64,000 nt of DNA from Petrolisthes cinctipes. Its lineage: Eukaryota; Arthropoda; Malacostraca; Decapoda; Porcellanidae. The translations under genes were made by a program, and so were the position numbers. How positions within the stretch are numbered: position 1 is the first letter of the stretch; every line of letters begins with the position of its first letter. The notes under the pieces were generated by a model, which worked only from the letters and a program-made list of their open reading frames with translations, was not told the DNA's origin and did no database searches. The stretch is taken from positions 3,039,501 through 3,103,500 of the forward strand of contig JAWQEG010000167.1 in assembly GCA_033782935.1 (NCBI GenBank). Reading direction: 5' to 3'. This document shows positions 1 through 11,962 of this stretch, piece after piece.

Positions 1-3000
1 AAAAAGTCGATATGTGCATTCATCGTCTGTACCCGGTTATATCCCAATTTCTGGCTCAAAACACACGAAAATTCGATATTTTTGGGTCCCAGAAGCGATC
101 TGTACATGCCTACTCAGTGCTAGAATATTTTCAAATTATACGCCCATAACATACTAAAAATCAATATTTTGGGTGCCAAAGTCGATATGTGCATGCATCT
201 TCTGTACCCGTTTATATCTCAAATTCAGGCTCAAAACTCACAAAAAATTGATATTTTTGTGTCCCTGAAGCGATATGTACATGTCTACACCGTGCTAGAG
301 TATTTTCAAAATACAGGCCCAAAACATGCTCAAAATCGATATTTTAGGTGCCCAAAGTCGATATGTACGTGCATCTTCTGTACCCGTTCATATCTCAAAT
401 TCAGTCTCAGAACACACTAAAATTCGATTTATTTGGGTTCCAGAAGCGATCTGTACGTGTCTACTCAGTGTTAGAGTATTTTCAAAATACAGGCCCAAAA
501 CATGCTCAAAATCGATATTTTGGGTGCCCAAAGTCGATATGTGCGTTCATCTTCTGTACCCGTTTATATCTCAAATTCCGACTCAAAACACCCGAATATT
601 CGATATTTTTGGGTCCCAAATGCAATGTGTACATGCATACTCCGTGTTAGAGTATTTTCAAAATACAGGCCTAAAACATGCTGAAAATCGATATTTTAGC
701 TGCCCTAAGTCAATATGTGTATGCATCTTCTGTACACGTCTATATCCCAAATTCAGGTTCAAAACACCCGAAAATTCGATAATTTTGGGTCCCAGAAGTG
801 ATCTATACATGCCTACTCCTTGCTAGAATATGTTCAAGATACAGACCCAAAACATGCTCAAAATCGATATTTTAGGTGCAAAAAGTCGATATGTGCATGC
901 ATCTTCTGTACCCGTTTATATCTCAAATTCAGGCTAAAAACTCCGAAAATTCGATATTTTTGGGTCCCTTGAGCAATCTGCACATGCCTACTCAGTGCTA
1001 GAATGTTTTTAAAATACAGGCTTAACACATGCTATAAAACGATATTTTAGGTGTCCAAAGTCGATATGTGCATGCATCTTCTGAACCCGTTTATATCTCA
1101 AATTCGGGCTCAAAACACCCAAAAAATCGATATTTTTGTGTCCCAGAAGCGATCTGTACATGCCTACACAGTGTTAGAGTATTTTTAAAATACAGGCCCA
1201 AAACATGCTCAAAATCGATATTTTAGGTGCCCAAAGTCGATATGTGCATGCATCTTCTGCACCCGTTTATATCTCAAATTCAGGCTCAGAACCCCCTAAA
1301 ATTCGATTTATTTGGGTTCCAGAGGCGATCTGTACATGCCTACTCCGTGTTAGAGTACTTTCAAAATACAGGCCCAAAACATGCTGAAAATCGATATTTT
1401 AGGTACCCAAAGTCGATATGTGCATGCATCTTCTGTACCCGTTTATATCTCAAATTCAGGCTCAAAACACCCGAAAATTCGATATTTTTGGGTCCCAGAA
1501 GCGATCTGTACATGCCTACTCTGTGTTAGAGTATTTTCAAAATATAGGCCCAAAACATGTTAAAATCGATATTTTGGGTGCCCAAAGTTGATATTTGCAT
1601 GCATCTTCAGTACCCGTTTATATCTCAATTTTAGGCTCAAAACTCCCGAAAATTCGATATTTTTGGGTCCCAGAAGCGATCTGTATATGCCTACTCCGTG
1701 TTTGAGTATTTTCAAAATACATGCCCATAACATGCTCAAAATCGATATTTTAGCTGCCCATAGTCGATATGTGCATGCATCTTCATTACATGTTTTCATA
1801 TCAAATTCAGGCTCAAAACACCAGAAAATTCAATTTTTTTGGGTTCCAGAAGCGATCTGTACATGCCTACTCAGTGCTAGAATGTTTCCAAAATACAGGC
1901 TTAAAACATGCTAAAAATCGATATTTTTGGTGTCCCAAGTCAATAAGTATGTTCTGTACCCGTTTATATCTCAAATTCAAGCTCAAAACACCCATAAATT
2001 CGATATTTTTGGGTCCCAGAAGCTATCTGTACAAGTTTACTCCGTGTTAGAGTATTTTCAAAATACATGCCCAAAACATGCTAAAAATCGATATTTTAGC
2101 TGCCCATAGTCGATAAGTGCATGCATCTTCTGTACCCGTTTATATCCCAAATTCGTGCTCAAAACACCCGTAAATTCGATATTTTTGGGTCCCAGAAGCA
2201 ATCTGTACATGCCTACTCTGTGTTAGAGTATTTTCAAAATAAAGGCCCAAAACATGCTAAAATCGATATTTTGGGTGCCCAAAGTTGATATTTGCATGCA
2301 TCTTCAGTACCCGTTTATATCTCAAATTCAGGCTCAAAATACCTGAAAATTCAATAGTTTTGGGTCCCCGCTGCGATCTGTACATGACTACTTCGTGTTA
2401 GTGTATTTTCATAATACAGGCCCAAAACATACTCAAAATCGATATTTTGGGTGCCTTAAAGACGATATGTGCATGCATCTTCTGTACCCGTTTATATCTC
2501 AAATTCAGATTCAAAACACCCGAAAATTCGATATTTTGGGATCCCAGAAGCGATCTGTATATGCCTACTCCGTGTTGGAGTATTTTCAAAATACATGCCC
2601 AAAACATGCTGAAAATAGATATTTTAGCTGCCCATAGTCGATATGTGCATGCATCTTCTGTACACGTTTATATATGAAATACCAGGCTCAAAACAACGGG
2701 AAATTCAATATATTTGGGTCCCAAAAGCGATCTGTACATGCCTACTCAGTGCTAGAATGTTTTCAAAATATAGGCTCAAAACATGCTACAAATCGATAAT
2801 TTAGGTGTCCAAAGTCGATATGTGCATGCATCTTCTGTACCCGTTTATATCTCAAATTCAGGCTCATAACACCCAAAAATTCGATATTTTTGGGTCCCAG
2901 AAGCGAATTGTACATGCCTACTCTTTGCTAGAATGTTTTCAAGATACAGACCCAAAATATGCTCAAAATCGATATTTTAAATGCAAAAAGTCGATATGTG

Positions 3001-6000
3001 CATGCATCTTCAGTACTCGTTTATATCTCAAATGCTGGCTCAAAATACCTGAAAATTCAATATTTTTGGGTCCCGGAAGCGATCTGTACATGCCTACTTC
3101 GTGTTAGAGTATTTTCAAAATACAGGCCAAAAACATGCTGAAAATCGATATTTGAGGTGCCCAAAGTCAATATGTGTATTCATGTTCTGTACCCTTTTAT
3201 ATCCAAAATTCAGGCTCAAAACACCCAAAAATTCAATATTTTTTGGTCCCCGAAGCGATCTGTACATGTCTACTTAGTGCTAGAATGTTTTCAAAATATA
3301 GGCTTAAAACATGCTAAAAATCGATATTTTACGTGTCCAAAGTCGATATGTGCATACATCTTTTGTACCCGTTTATATCCCAAATTTCGGCTCATAACAC
3401 CCGAAAATTCGATATTTTTGGGTCACAGAAGCTATCTGTACATGCCTACTCAGTGAAAGAATATTTTCAAAATATAGGCCCAAAACAAGCTAAAAATCGA
3501 TATTATAGGTGCCCATTGTCGATATGTGCATGCATATGCTCTACCCGTTTATATCTCAAATTGAGGCTCAAAATACCCGAAAATTTAATATTTTTGGGTC
3601 CCAGAAGCGATCTGTACATGCCTACTCCGTGTTAGAGTATTTTCAAAATACATGTCGAAAACATGCTGAAAATCGATATTTTAGCTCCACATAGTCGATA
3701 TGTGCATGCATCTTCTGTACCCGTTTATATCCCAAATTCAGGCTCAAAACAACCGAAAATTCGATATTTTTGGGTCCCAGAAGCGATCTGTACATGCCTA
3801 CTCCGTGTTTGAGTACTTTCAAAATATAGGCCCAAAACATGCTAAAAATCGATATTTTAGGTGCCCAAAGTGGATATGAGCATGCATCTTCTGTACCCGA
3901 TTATATTTCAAATTCAGGCTCAAAATTCCCGAAAATTTGATGTTTTTGGGCCCCAGAAGCAATCTGTACATGCCTACTCAGTGTTAGAGTATTTTCAAAA
4001 TACAGGCTCAAAACATGCTGAAATCGATATTTGAGGTGTCCAAAGTCAATATGTGTATGCATATTCTGTACCCGTTTATATCCCAAATTCAGGCTCAAAA
4101 CACCCGAAAATTCGATATTTTTGGGTCCCAGAAACGATCTGTACATGCCTTCTCCGTGTTAGAGTATTTTCAAAATTCAGGCCCAAAACATGCTGAAAAT
4201 CGATATTTTAGCTCACATAGTCGATATGTGCATGCATCTTCTGTACCCGTTTATATCTCAAATTCAGGCTCAAAACACCCGAAAATTCAATTTTTTTGGG
4301 TTCCAGAAGCGATCTGTACATGCCTACTCAGTGCTAGAATTTTTCCAAAATACAGGCTTAAAACATGCTAAAAATCGAAATTTTTGGTGTCCCAAGTCAA
4401 TAAGTATGTTCTGTACCCGTTTATATCCCAAATTCATGCTCAAAACACCCGTAAATTCGATATTTTTGGGTTACAGAAGCAATCTGTACAAGCCTACTCC
4501 GTGTTAGAGTATTTTCAAATTATAGGCTCAAAACATGCTCAAAATCGATATTTTGGGTGCCAAAAGTCGATATGTACATGTAATTTCTGTACCCGATTAT
4601 ATCTCAAATTCAGGCTCAAAACACCCGAAAATTCGGTATTTTTGAGTCAAAGAAGCGATCTGTACATGCCTACTCAGTGCTAGAATATTTTCAAAAAAAA
4701 AAAAACAATACATGCTAACAATCTATCTTTTAGGTGCCCAATGTCAATATGTGTATGCATCTTCTGTACCCGTTTATATCTCAAATTCAGGCTCAAAACA
4801 CCCAAAAATTCGTTATTTTTGGGTCCCAGAAGCGATCTGTACATGCCTACTCCGTGTTAGAATATTTTCAAAATAGAGGCCCAAAATATGCTCAAAATCG
4901 ATATTTTAGGTGCCCATAGTCGATATGTACATGCATCTTCTGTACCCGTTTATATCTCAAATTCAGGCTCAAAACACCCGAAAATTCAATATTTTTGGGT
5001 CCCAGAAGCGATCTGTACATGCCTATATCGTGTTAGAGTATTTTTAAAATACAGGCCAAAAACATGCTGAAAATCGATATTTGAGGTGCCCAAAGTCAAT
5101 ATGTGTATGCATGTTCTGTACCCTTTTATATCCAAAATTCAGGCTCAAAATACCCGAAAATTCGATATTTTTGGGTCCCAGAAGCGATTTGTACATGCCT
5201 ACTCAGTGATAGAATATTTTCAAAATATTGGCCCAAAACATACTACAAATCGATATTTTGGGTGCCCAAAGTCTATAAGTGCATGCATCTTCTGTACCCG
5301 TTTATATCTCAAATTCAGGCTGAAAATACCTGAAAATTAGATATTTCTGTGTCCCAGAAGCAATATGTACATGCCTACTCCTTCTTAGAATGTTTTAAAG
5401 ATACAGACCCAAAACATGCTCAAAATCGATATATTTGGTGCAGAAAGTCGATATGTGCATGCATCTTCAGTATTCATTTATATTTCACATTCAGGCTCAA
5501 AACACCCGAAAATTCGGTATTTTTGGGTCCCAGAAGCGATCTGTACATGTCTACTCAGTGCTAGATTGTTTTGAAGATATAGGCTTAGAACATGCTAAAA
5601 ATCGATATTTAATGTGTCCCAAGTCGATATGTGCATGCATGTTCTGTACCCGTTTATATCTCAAATTTAGGCTCAAAACACCCGAAAATTCTATATTTTT
5701 GGGTCCCAGAAGCGATCTGTATATGCCTACTCCGTTTTTGAGTATTTTCAAAATACATGCCCAAAACATGCTAAAAATCGATATTTTAGCTGCCCATAGT
5801 CGATATGTGCACGCATTTTCTGTACCCGTTTATATCTCAAATTCAGGCTCAAAACACCCGAACATTTAATATTTTAGGGTCCCAGAAGCGATCTGTACAT
5901 GCCTACTCCGTGTTAGAGTACTTTCAAAATACAGGCCATAAAAAATGCTAAAAATCGATATTTAAGGTGCCCAAAGTGGATATGAGCATGCATTTTCTGT

Positions 6001-6831
6001 ACCCGATTATATCTCAAATTCAGGCTCAAAATACCCGAAAATTCGATGTTTTTGGGTCACTAAAGCGATCTGTACATGCCTACTCCTTGTTAGAGTATTT
6101 TCAAAATATAGGCTTAAAACATGCTAAAAATCGTTATTTTACGTGTCCAAAGTCGATATGTGCATACATCTTTTGTACCCGTTTATATCCCAAATTCAGG
6201 CTCAAAACACCCGAAAATTCGATTTTTTTGGGTCACAGAAGCGATCTGTACATGCCTACTCAGTAATAGAATATTTTTAAATTATAGGCTCAAAACAAGC
6301 TAAAAATCGATATCTTAGGTACGGAATGTCGATATGTGCATGCGTATTCTGTGCCCGTTTATATCTCAAATTCAGGCTCAAAACACCCGAAAATTCGATA
6401 TATTTTGGTCACTTAAGCGATCTGTACATGCCTAATCCGTGTTTGAGTATTTTCAAAATACAGGCCCAAAACATGCTCAAAATCGATATTTTTGGTGCAA
6501 AGAGTCGATATCTGCATGCATCTTTATTACCTGTTTGCATATCAAATTCAGGCTCAAAACACCCGAAAATTCAATATTTTTGGGTTCCAAAAGCGATCTG
6601 TACATGCCTACTCAGTGCTAGAATGTTTTCAAAATACATGCCCAAAACATGCCGAAAATCGATATTTTAGCTGCCCATAGTCGATATGTGCATGCATCTT
6701 CTGTACCCGTTTATATCTCAAATTCAGGCTCAAAACACCCGAAAATTTAATATTTTTGGGTCCCAGAAGCGATCTGTACATGCCTACTCCGTGTTAGAGT
6801 ACTTTCAAAATACAAGCCATAAAAAATGCTA
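1..6831 (+). repeat. 176-bp satellite array, diverged forward-oriented section
   Basis: Head-to-tail monomers of about 176 bp fill this stretch without a break; the landmark ATCGATATTTT recurs every ~176 bases (for example near 333, 509, 1,212 and 1,388). Monomers differ from each other by many substitutions and small indels, so this section looks older or less homogenised than later ones. One variant, in which GCATGC is lost so that AATAAGTATGTTCTGTACC is read, occurs at about 1,940 and again at about 4,397, some 14 monomers apart, suggesting an old higher-order copy. An A13 slippage tract lies at 4,693-4,705. No gene, promoter or RNA gene is visible. Satellite identity is certain; family name and chromosomal location are unknown. 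Confidence 0.97.
1211..1386 (+). repeat. Representative full-length monomer (two half-units)
   Basis: This 176-bp monomer is chosen as a reference. The first half is 1,211-1,297 (87 bp) and the second half 1,298-1,386 (89 bp). The halves share, in the same order, A4-TCGATATTTT, CCCA-AAG, CGAT-TGT, CATGC, TCAAA and CAGGC/CCAAAACA blocks; my hand alignment of the consensus halves gives about 65-70% identity over ~93 columns. The monomer contains palindromic hexamers ATCGAT, ATGCAT and GCATGC. I infer that an ~88-bp ancestor duplicated, the two copies diverged, and the dimer then became the unit of amplification. Confidence 0.9.
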
Positions 6832-7535
6832 AAAATCGATATTTTAGGTGCCCAAAGTCGATATGTGCATGCATCTTCTGTACCCGTTTATATCTCAAAT
6901 TCAGGCTGAAAAAACCCGAAAATTCGATATTTTTGGGTCCCAGAAGCGATCTGTGCATGCCTAGTCCGTGTTAGAGTACTTTCAAAATACATGCCCAAAA
7001 CATGCTGAAAATCGATATTTTAGGTGCCCAAAGTCGATATGTGCATGCATCTTCTGTACCCGTTTATATCTCAAATTCAGGCTGAAAAATCCCGAAAATT
7101 CGATATTTTTGGGTCCCAGAAGCGATCTGTGCATGCCTACTCCGTGTTAGAGTACTTTCAAAATACATGCCCAAAACATGCTGAAAATCGATATTTTAGC
7201 TGCCCATAGTCGATATGTGCATGCATCTTCTGTACCCGTTTATATCTCAAATTCAGGCTGAAAAAAACCGAAAATTCGATATTTTTGGGACCCAGAAGCG
7301 ATCTGTGCATGCCTACTCCTTGTTAGAGTACTTTCAAAATACATACCCAAAACATGCTGAAAATCGATATTTTAGCTGCCCATAGTCGATATGTGCATGC
7401 ATCTTCTGTACCCGTTTATATCTCAAATTCAGGCTGAAAAACCCCGAAAATTCGATATTTTTGGGTCCCAGAAGCGATCTGTACATGTCTACTCAGTGCT
7501 AAAATGTTTTCAAAATATAGGCTTAAAACATGCTA
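6832..7535 (+). repeat. Run of four nearly identical adjacent monomers
   Basis: Four consecutive 176-bp monomers (starting at 6,832, 7,008, 7,184 and 7,360) share diagnostic variants that are rare elsewhere: GGCTGAAAAA in place of GGCTCAAAACA in all four, and CTGTGCATGCCTA in the first three. They differ from each other at only a few positions, unlike flanking monomers. This is the signature of recent local amplification by replication slippage or unequal exchange at the single-monomer scale. Confidence 0.88.
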
Positions 7536-9769
7536 AAATTCGATATTTTAGCGCCACATAGTCGATATGTGCATGCTTCTTCTGTACCCGTTTATATCTC
7601 AAATTTAGGCTCAAAACACCCGAAAATTCGATATTTTTGGGTCCCAGAAGCGATCTGTACATGCCTACTCCGTGTTAGAGTACTTTCAAAATTCAAGCCC
7701 AAAACATGCTGAAAATCGATATTTTACGTGCCCAAAGTGGATATGAGCATGCATCTTCTGTACCCGATTATATCTCAAATTCAGTCTCAAAATACCCGAA
7801 AATTCAATGTTTTTGGGTCCCAGAAGCAATCTGTATATGCCTATTCCGTGTTAGAGTATTTACAAGATACAGGCCCAAAACATGCTGAAAATCGATATTT
7901 TGGGTACCTAAAATTGATATCTGCATGCATCTTCAGTACCCGTTTATATCTCAAATTCAGGCTAAAAACGACGGAAAATTCAATATTTTTGGGTCCCAGA
8001 AGCGATCTGTACATGACTACTCAGTGCTAGAATGTTTTCACGATACAGACCCAAAATATGCTCAAAATCGATATTTTAAGTGCAAAAAGTCAAAATATGC
8101 ATGCATCTTCAGTGCCTGTTTATATCTCAAATGCAGGCTCAAAACACCCAAAAATTCAATATTTTTGGGTCCCCGAAGCGATCTGTACATGTCTACTTAG
8201 TGCTAGAATGTTTTCAAAATATAGGATTAAAATATGCTAGAAATCGAAATTTTACGTGTCCAAAGTCGATATGTGCATACAATTTTTGTACCCGTTTATA
8301 TCCCAAATTCTGGATCAAAACACCCGAAAATTCGATATTTTTTGGGTCACAGAAGTTATCTGTACATGCCTACTCAGTGCTAGAATATTTTTAAAATATA
8401 GGCCCAAAACAAGCTAAAAATCGATATTATAGGTGCCCAATGTCGATATGTGCATGCATATGCTGTACCTGTTTATATCTCAAATTCAGGCTCAAAACAC
8501 CCGAAAATTTAATATTTTTGGGTCCCAGAAGCAATCTGTACATGCCTACTCCGCGTTAGAGTACTTTCAAAATACAGGCCATAAAACATGCTGAAAATCG
8601 ATATTTTAGGTGCCCAAAGTCGATATGTGCATGCATCTTCTGTAGCCATTTATATCTCAAATTCAGGCTCAAAACACCCGAAAATTCAATATTTTTGGGT
8701 CCCAGAAGCGATCTGTACATGCCTACTCTGTGATAGAGTATTTTCAAAATATAGGCCCAAAACATGCTAAAAATCGATATTTTTGGTGCCGAAAATTGAT
8801 ATCTGCATGCATCTTCAGTACCCGTTTATATCTCAAATTCAGGCTCAAAACGACGGAAAATTCAATACTTTTGGGTCCCAGAAGCGATCTGTACATGCCT
8901 ACTCAGTGCTAGAATCTTTTCAAAATATAGGCCCAAAACATGCTGAAAATCGATATTTGAGGTGTCCAAAGTCGATATGTGCATGCATCTTCTGTACCCG
9001 TTTATATCCCAAATTCTGGCTCAAAACACCCGAAAATTAGATATTATTGTGTCACAGAAGATATCTGTACATGCCTAATTCGTGTAAGAGTATTTTCAAA
9101 ATACAGGCCCAAAACATACAAAAAATCGATATTTAAGGTGCCCAAAGTCGATATGTGCATGCATCTTCTGTACCCGTTTATATCCCAAATTCAGGTTCAA
9201 AACACCCGAAAATTAGATATTATTTTGTCACAGAAGATATCTGTACATTCCTACTTCGTGTAAGAGTATTTTCAAAATACATGCTCAAAACATGCTGAAA
9301 ATCGATATTTTGGGTGCCCAAAGTCGATATGTGCATGCATCTTCTGTACCCGTATATATCTAAAATTCAGACTCAAGACACCCGAAAAATCGATATTTTG
9401 AGGTTCCAGAAGCGACTTGTACATGCCTACTCTTTGCTAGAATGTTTTCAAGATACAAAACCAAAATATGCTCAAAATCGATATTTTTGGTGCAAAAAGT
9501 CGATATGTGCATGCAACTTCAGTAGCCGTTTATATCTCAAATGCAGGCTCAAAACACCCGAAAATTCGATATTTTTGGGTCAGAGAAGCGATCTGTACAT
9601 GCCTACTCGGTAACAAAATATTTTTAAAATTTAGGCCCAAAACAAGCTAAAAATCGAGATTTTAGGTGCCCAAATTCGATATGTGCATTCATCTTCTGTA
9701 CCCGTTTATATCTCAATTTCAGGCTAAAAACACCCGAAAATTCGATATTTTTGTGTCCCAGAAGTGATC
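7536..9769 (+). repeat. 176-bp satellite array, diverged section
   Basis: Continuous forward monomers with moderate divergence. Variants with AAAACGACGGAAAATTC in place of the usual AAACACCCGAAAATTC occur near 7,966 and 8,848. Nothing other than satellite is seen. Confidence 0.95.
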
Positions 9770-11962
9770 TGTACATGCCTACTTCGTGTTAGAGTACTTT
9801 AAAAAAAAAGGCCCGAAACATGATGAAAGTCGTAATTTTAGGTGCCCAAAGTGGATATTAGCATGCATCTTCTGTACCCGATTATATCTCAAATTCTGGC
9901 TCAAAATTCCCGAAAATTCGATGTTTTTGGGCCCCAGAAGCAATCTGTACATGCCTATTCCGTGTTAGAGTATTTTCAAAATATAGGCCCAAAACATGCT
10001 GAAAATCGATATTTGAGGTGCCCAAAGTCAATATGTGTATGTATCTTCTGTACCCGTTTATATCCCAAATTCAGGCTCAAAACACCCGAAAATTCAATAT
10101 TTTTGGGTCCCAGAAGCGATCTGTACATGCTTACTCTGTGTTAGAGTATTTTCAAAATATAGGCCCAAAACATGCTAAAAATCGATATTTTATGTGTCCA
10201 AAGTCGATATGTGCATGCATCTGCTGTACCCGTTTATATCCCAAATTCAGGCTCAAATCACCCGAAAATTAGATATTTTTGTGTCACAGAAGATATCTGT
10301 ACATGCCTACTTCGTGTTAGAGTATTTTCAAAATACATGCTCAAAACATGCTGAAAATCCATATTTTGGGTGCCCAAAGTCGATAAGTGCATGCATCTTC
10401 TGTACCCGTTTATATCTCAAAATTAGACTCAAGACACCCGAAAAATCGATATTTTGGGGTACCAGAAGCGATCTGTACATGCCTACTTCTTGTTAGAGTA
10501 TTTTTACAATACGGACCCAAAACATGCTCAAAATCGATATTTTAGGTGCAAAGAGTCGATATGATTATGCATCTTCATTACCTGTTTTCATATCAAATTC
10601 AGGCTCAAAACTCCCAAAAATTCAATATTTTTGGGTTCCAGAAGTGATCTGTACATGCCTACTCAGTGCTAGAATCTTTTCAAAATATAGGCTCAAAACA
10701 TGCTAAAAATCGATAATTTAGGTGTCCAAAGTCGATATGTGCATGGATCTTCTGTACCCGTTTATATCCCAAATTCAGGCTCAAAACATCCGAAAATTAA
10801 ATATTATTGTGTCACAGAAGATATCTGTACATGCCTACTTCGTGTTAGAGTATTTTTAAAATACATGCCCAAAACTTGCTGAAAATCGATATTTTGGGTG
10901 CCCAAAGTCGATATGTGCATGCATCTTCTGTACCCGTTTATATCTCAAATTCAGGGTTAAAACAACCGAAAATTCGATATTTTTGGGTCCCAGAAGCGAT
11001 CTGTACATGCCTACTCCGTGTTAGAGTACTTTAAAAAAAAAGGCCCTAAACATGATGAAAGTCGTAATTTTAGGTGCCCAAAGTGGATATTAGCATGCAT
11101 CTTCTGTACCCGATTATATCTCAAATTCTGGCTCAAAATTCGCGAAAATTCGATGTTTTTGGGCCCCAGAAGCAATCTGTACATGCCTATTCCGTGTTAG
11201 AGTATTTTCAAAATATAGGCCCAAAACATGCTGAAAATCGATATTTGAGGTGCCCAAAGTCAATATGTGTATGTAACTTCTGTACCCGTTTATATCCCAA
11301 ATTCAGGCTCAAAACACCCGAAAATTCAATATTTTTGGGTCCCAGAAGCGATCTGTACATGCTTACTCTGTGTTAGAGTATTTTCAAAATATAGGCCCAA
11401 AACATGCTAAAAATCGATATTTTAGGTGTCCAAAGTCGATATGTGCATGCATCTTTTGTACCCGTTTATATCCCAAATTCAGGCTCAAATCACCCGAAAA
11501 TTAGATATTTTTGTGTCACAGAAGATATCTGTACATGCCTACTTCGTGTTAGAGTATTTTCAAAATACATGCTCAAAACATGCTGAAAATCGATATTTCG
11601 GGTGTCCAAAGTCGATATGTGCATGCATCTTCTGTACCCGTTTATATCTCAAAATTAGACTCAAGACACCCTAAAAATCGATATTTTTGGGTCCCAAAAG
11701 CGATCTGTACATGCCTACTTCTTGTTAGAGTATTTTTACAATACGGACCCAAAACATGCTCAAAATCGATATTTTAGGTGCAAAGAGTCGATATGATTAT
11801 GCATCTTCATTACCTGTTTTCATATCAAATTCAGGCTCAAAACTCCCAAAAATTCAATATTTTTGGGTTCCAGAAGCGATCTGTACATGCCTACTCAGTC
11901 CTAGAATGTTTTCAAAATATAGGCTCAAAACATGCTAAAAATCGATATTTTAGGTGTCCCAA
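9770..11962 (+). repeat. 1,232-bp (7-monomer) higher-order repeat, about 1.8 copies
   Basis: The segment from about 9,770 to 10,730 recurs at about 11,002 to 11,962, offset 1,232 bp, which is 7 x 176. Shared rare markers in the same order include ACTTTAAAAAAAAAGGCCC (9,795 and 11,027), CGTAATTTTAGGTGCCC, a TCAAATCACCCG monomer, AAAATTAGACTCAAGACACC and a monomer with GATATGATTATGCATCTTC (10,557 and 11,789). Differences are few, so this is a recent unequal-crossover or duplication product. The interval 10,731-11,001 is the remainder of the first unit. Confidence 0.9.

Noticed and set aside
4693..4705. A13 tract as a retroposon poly(A) tail
   Set aside because: It lies within the normal TTTTCAAAATA position of a monomer, with satellite on both sides and no inserted body. 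Slippage explains it.
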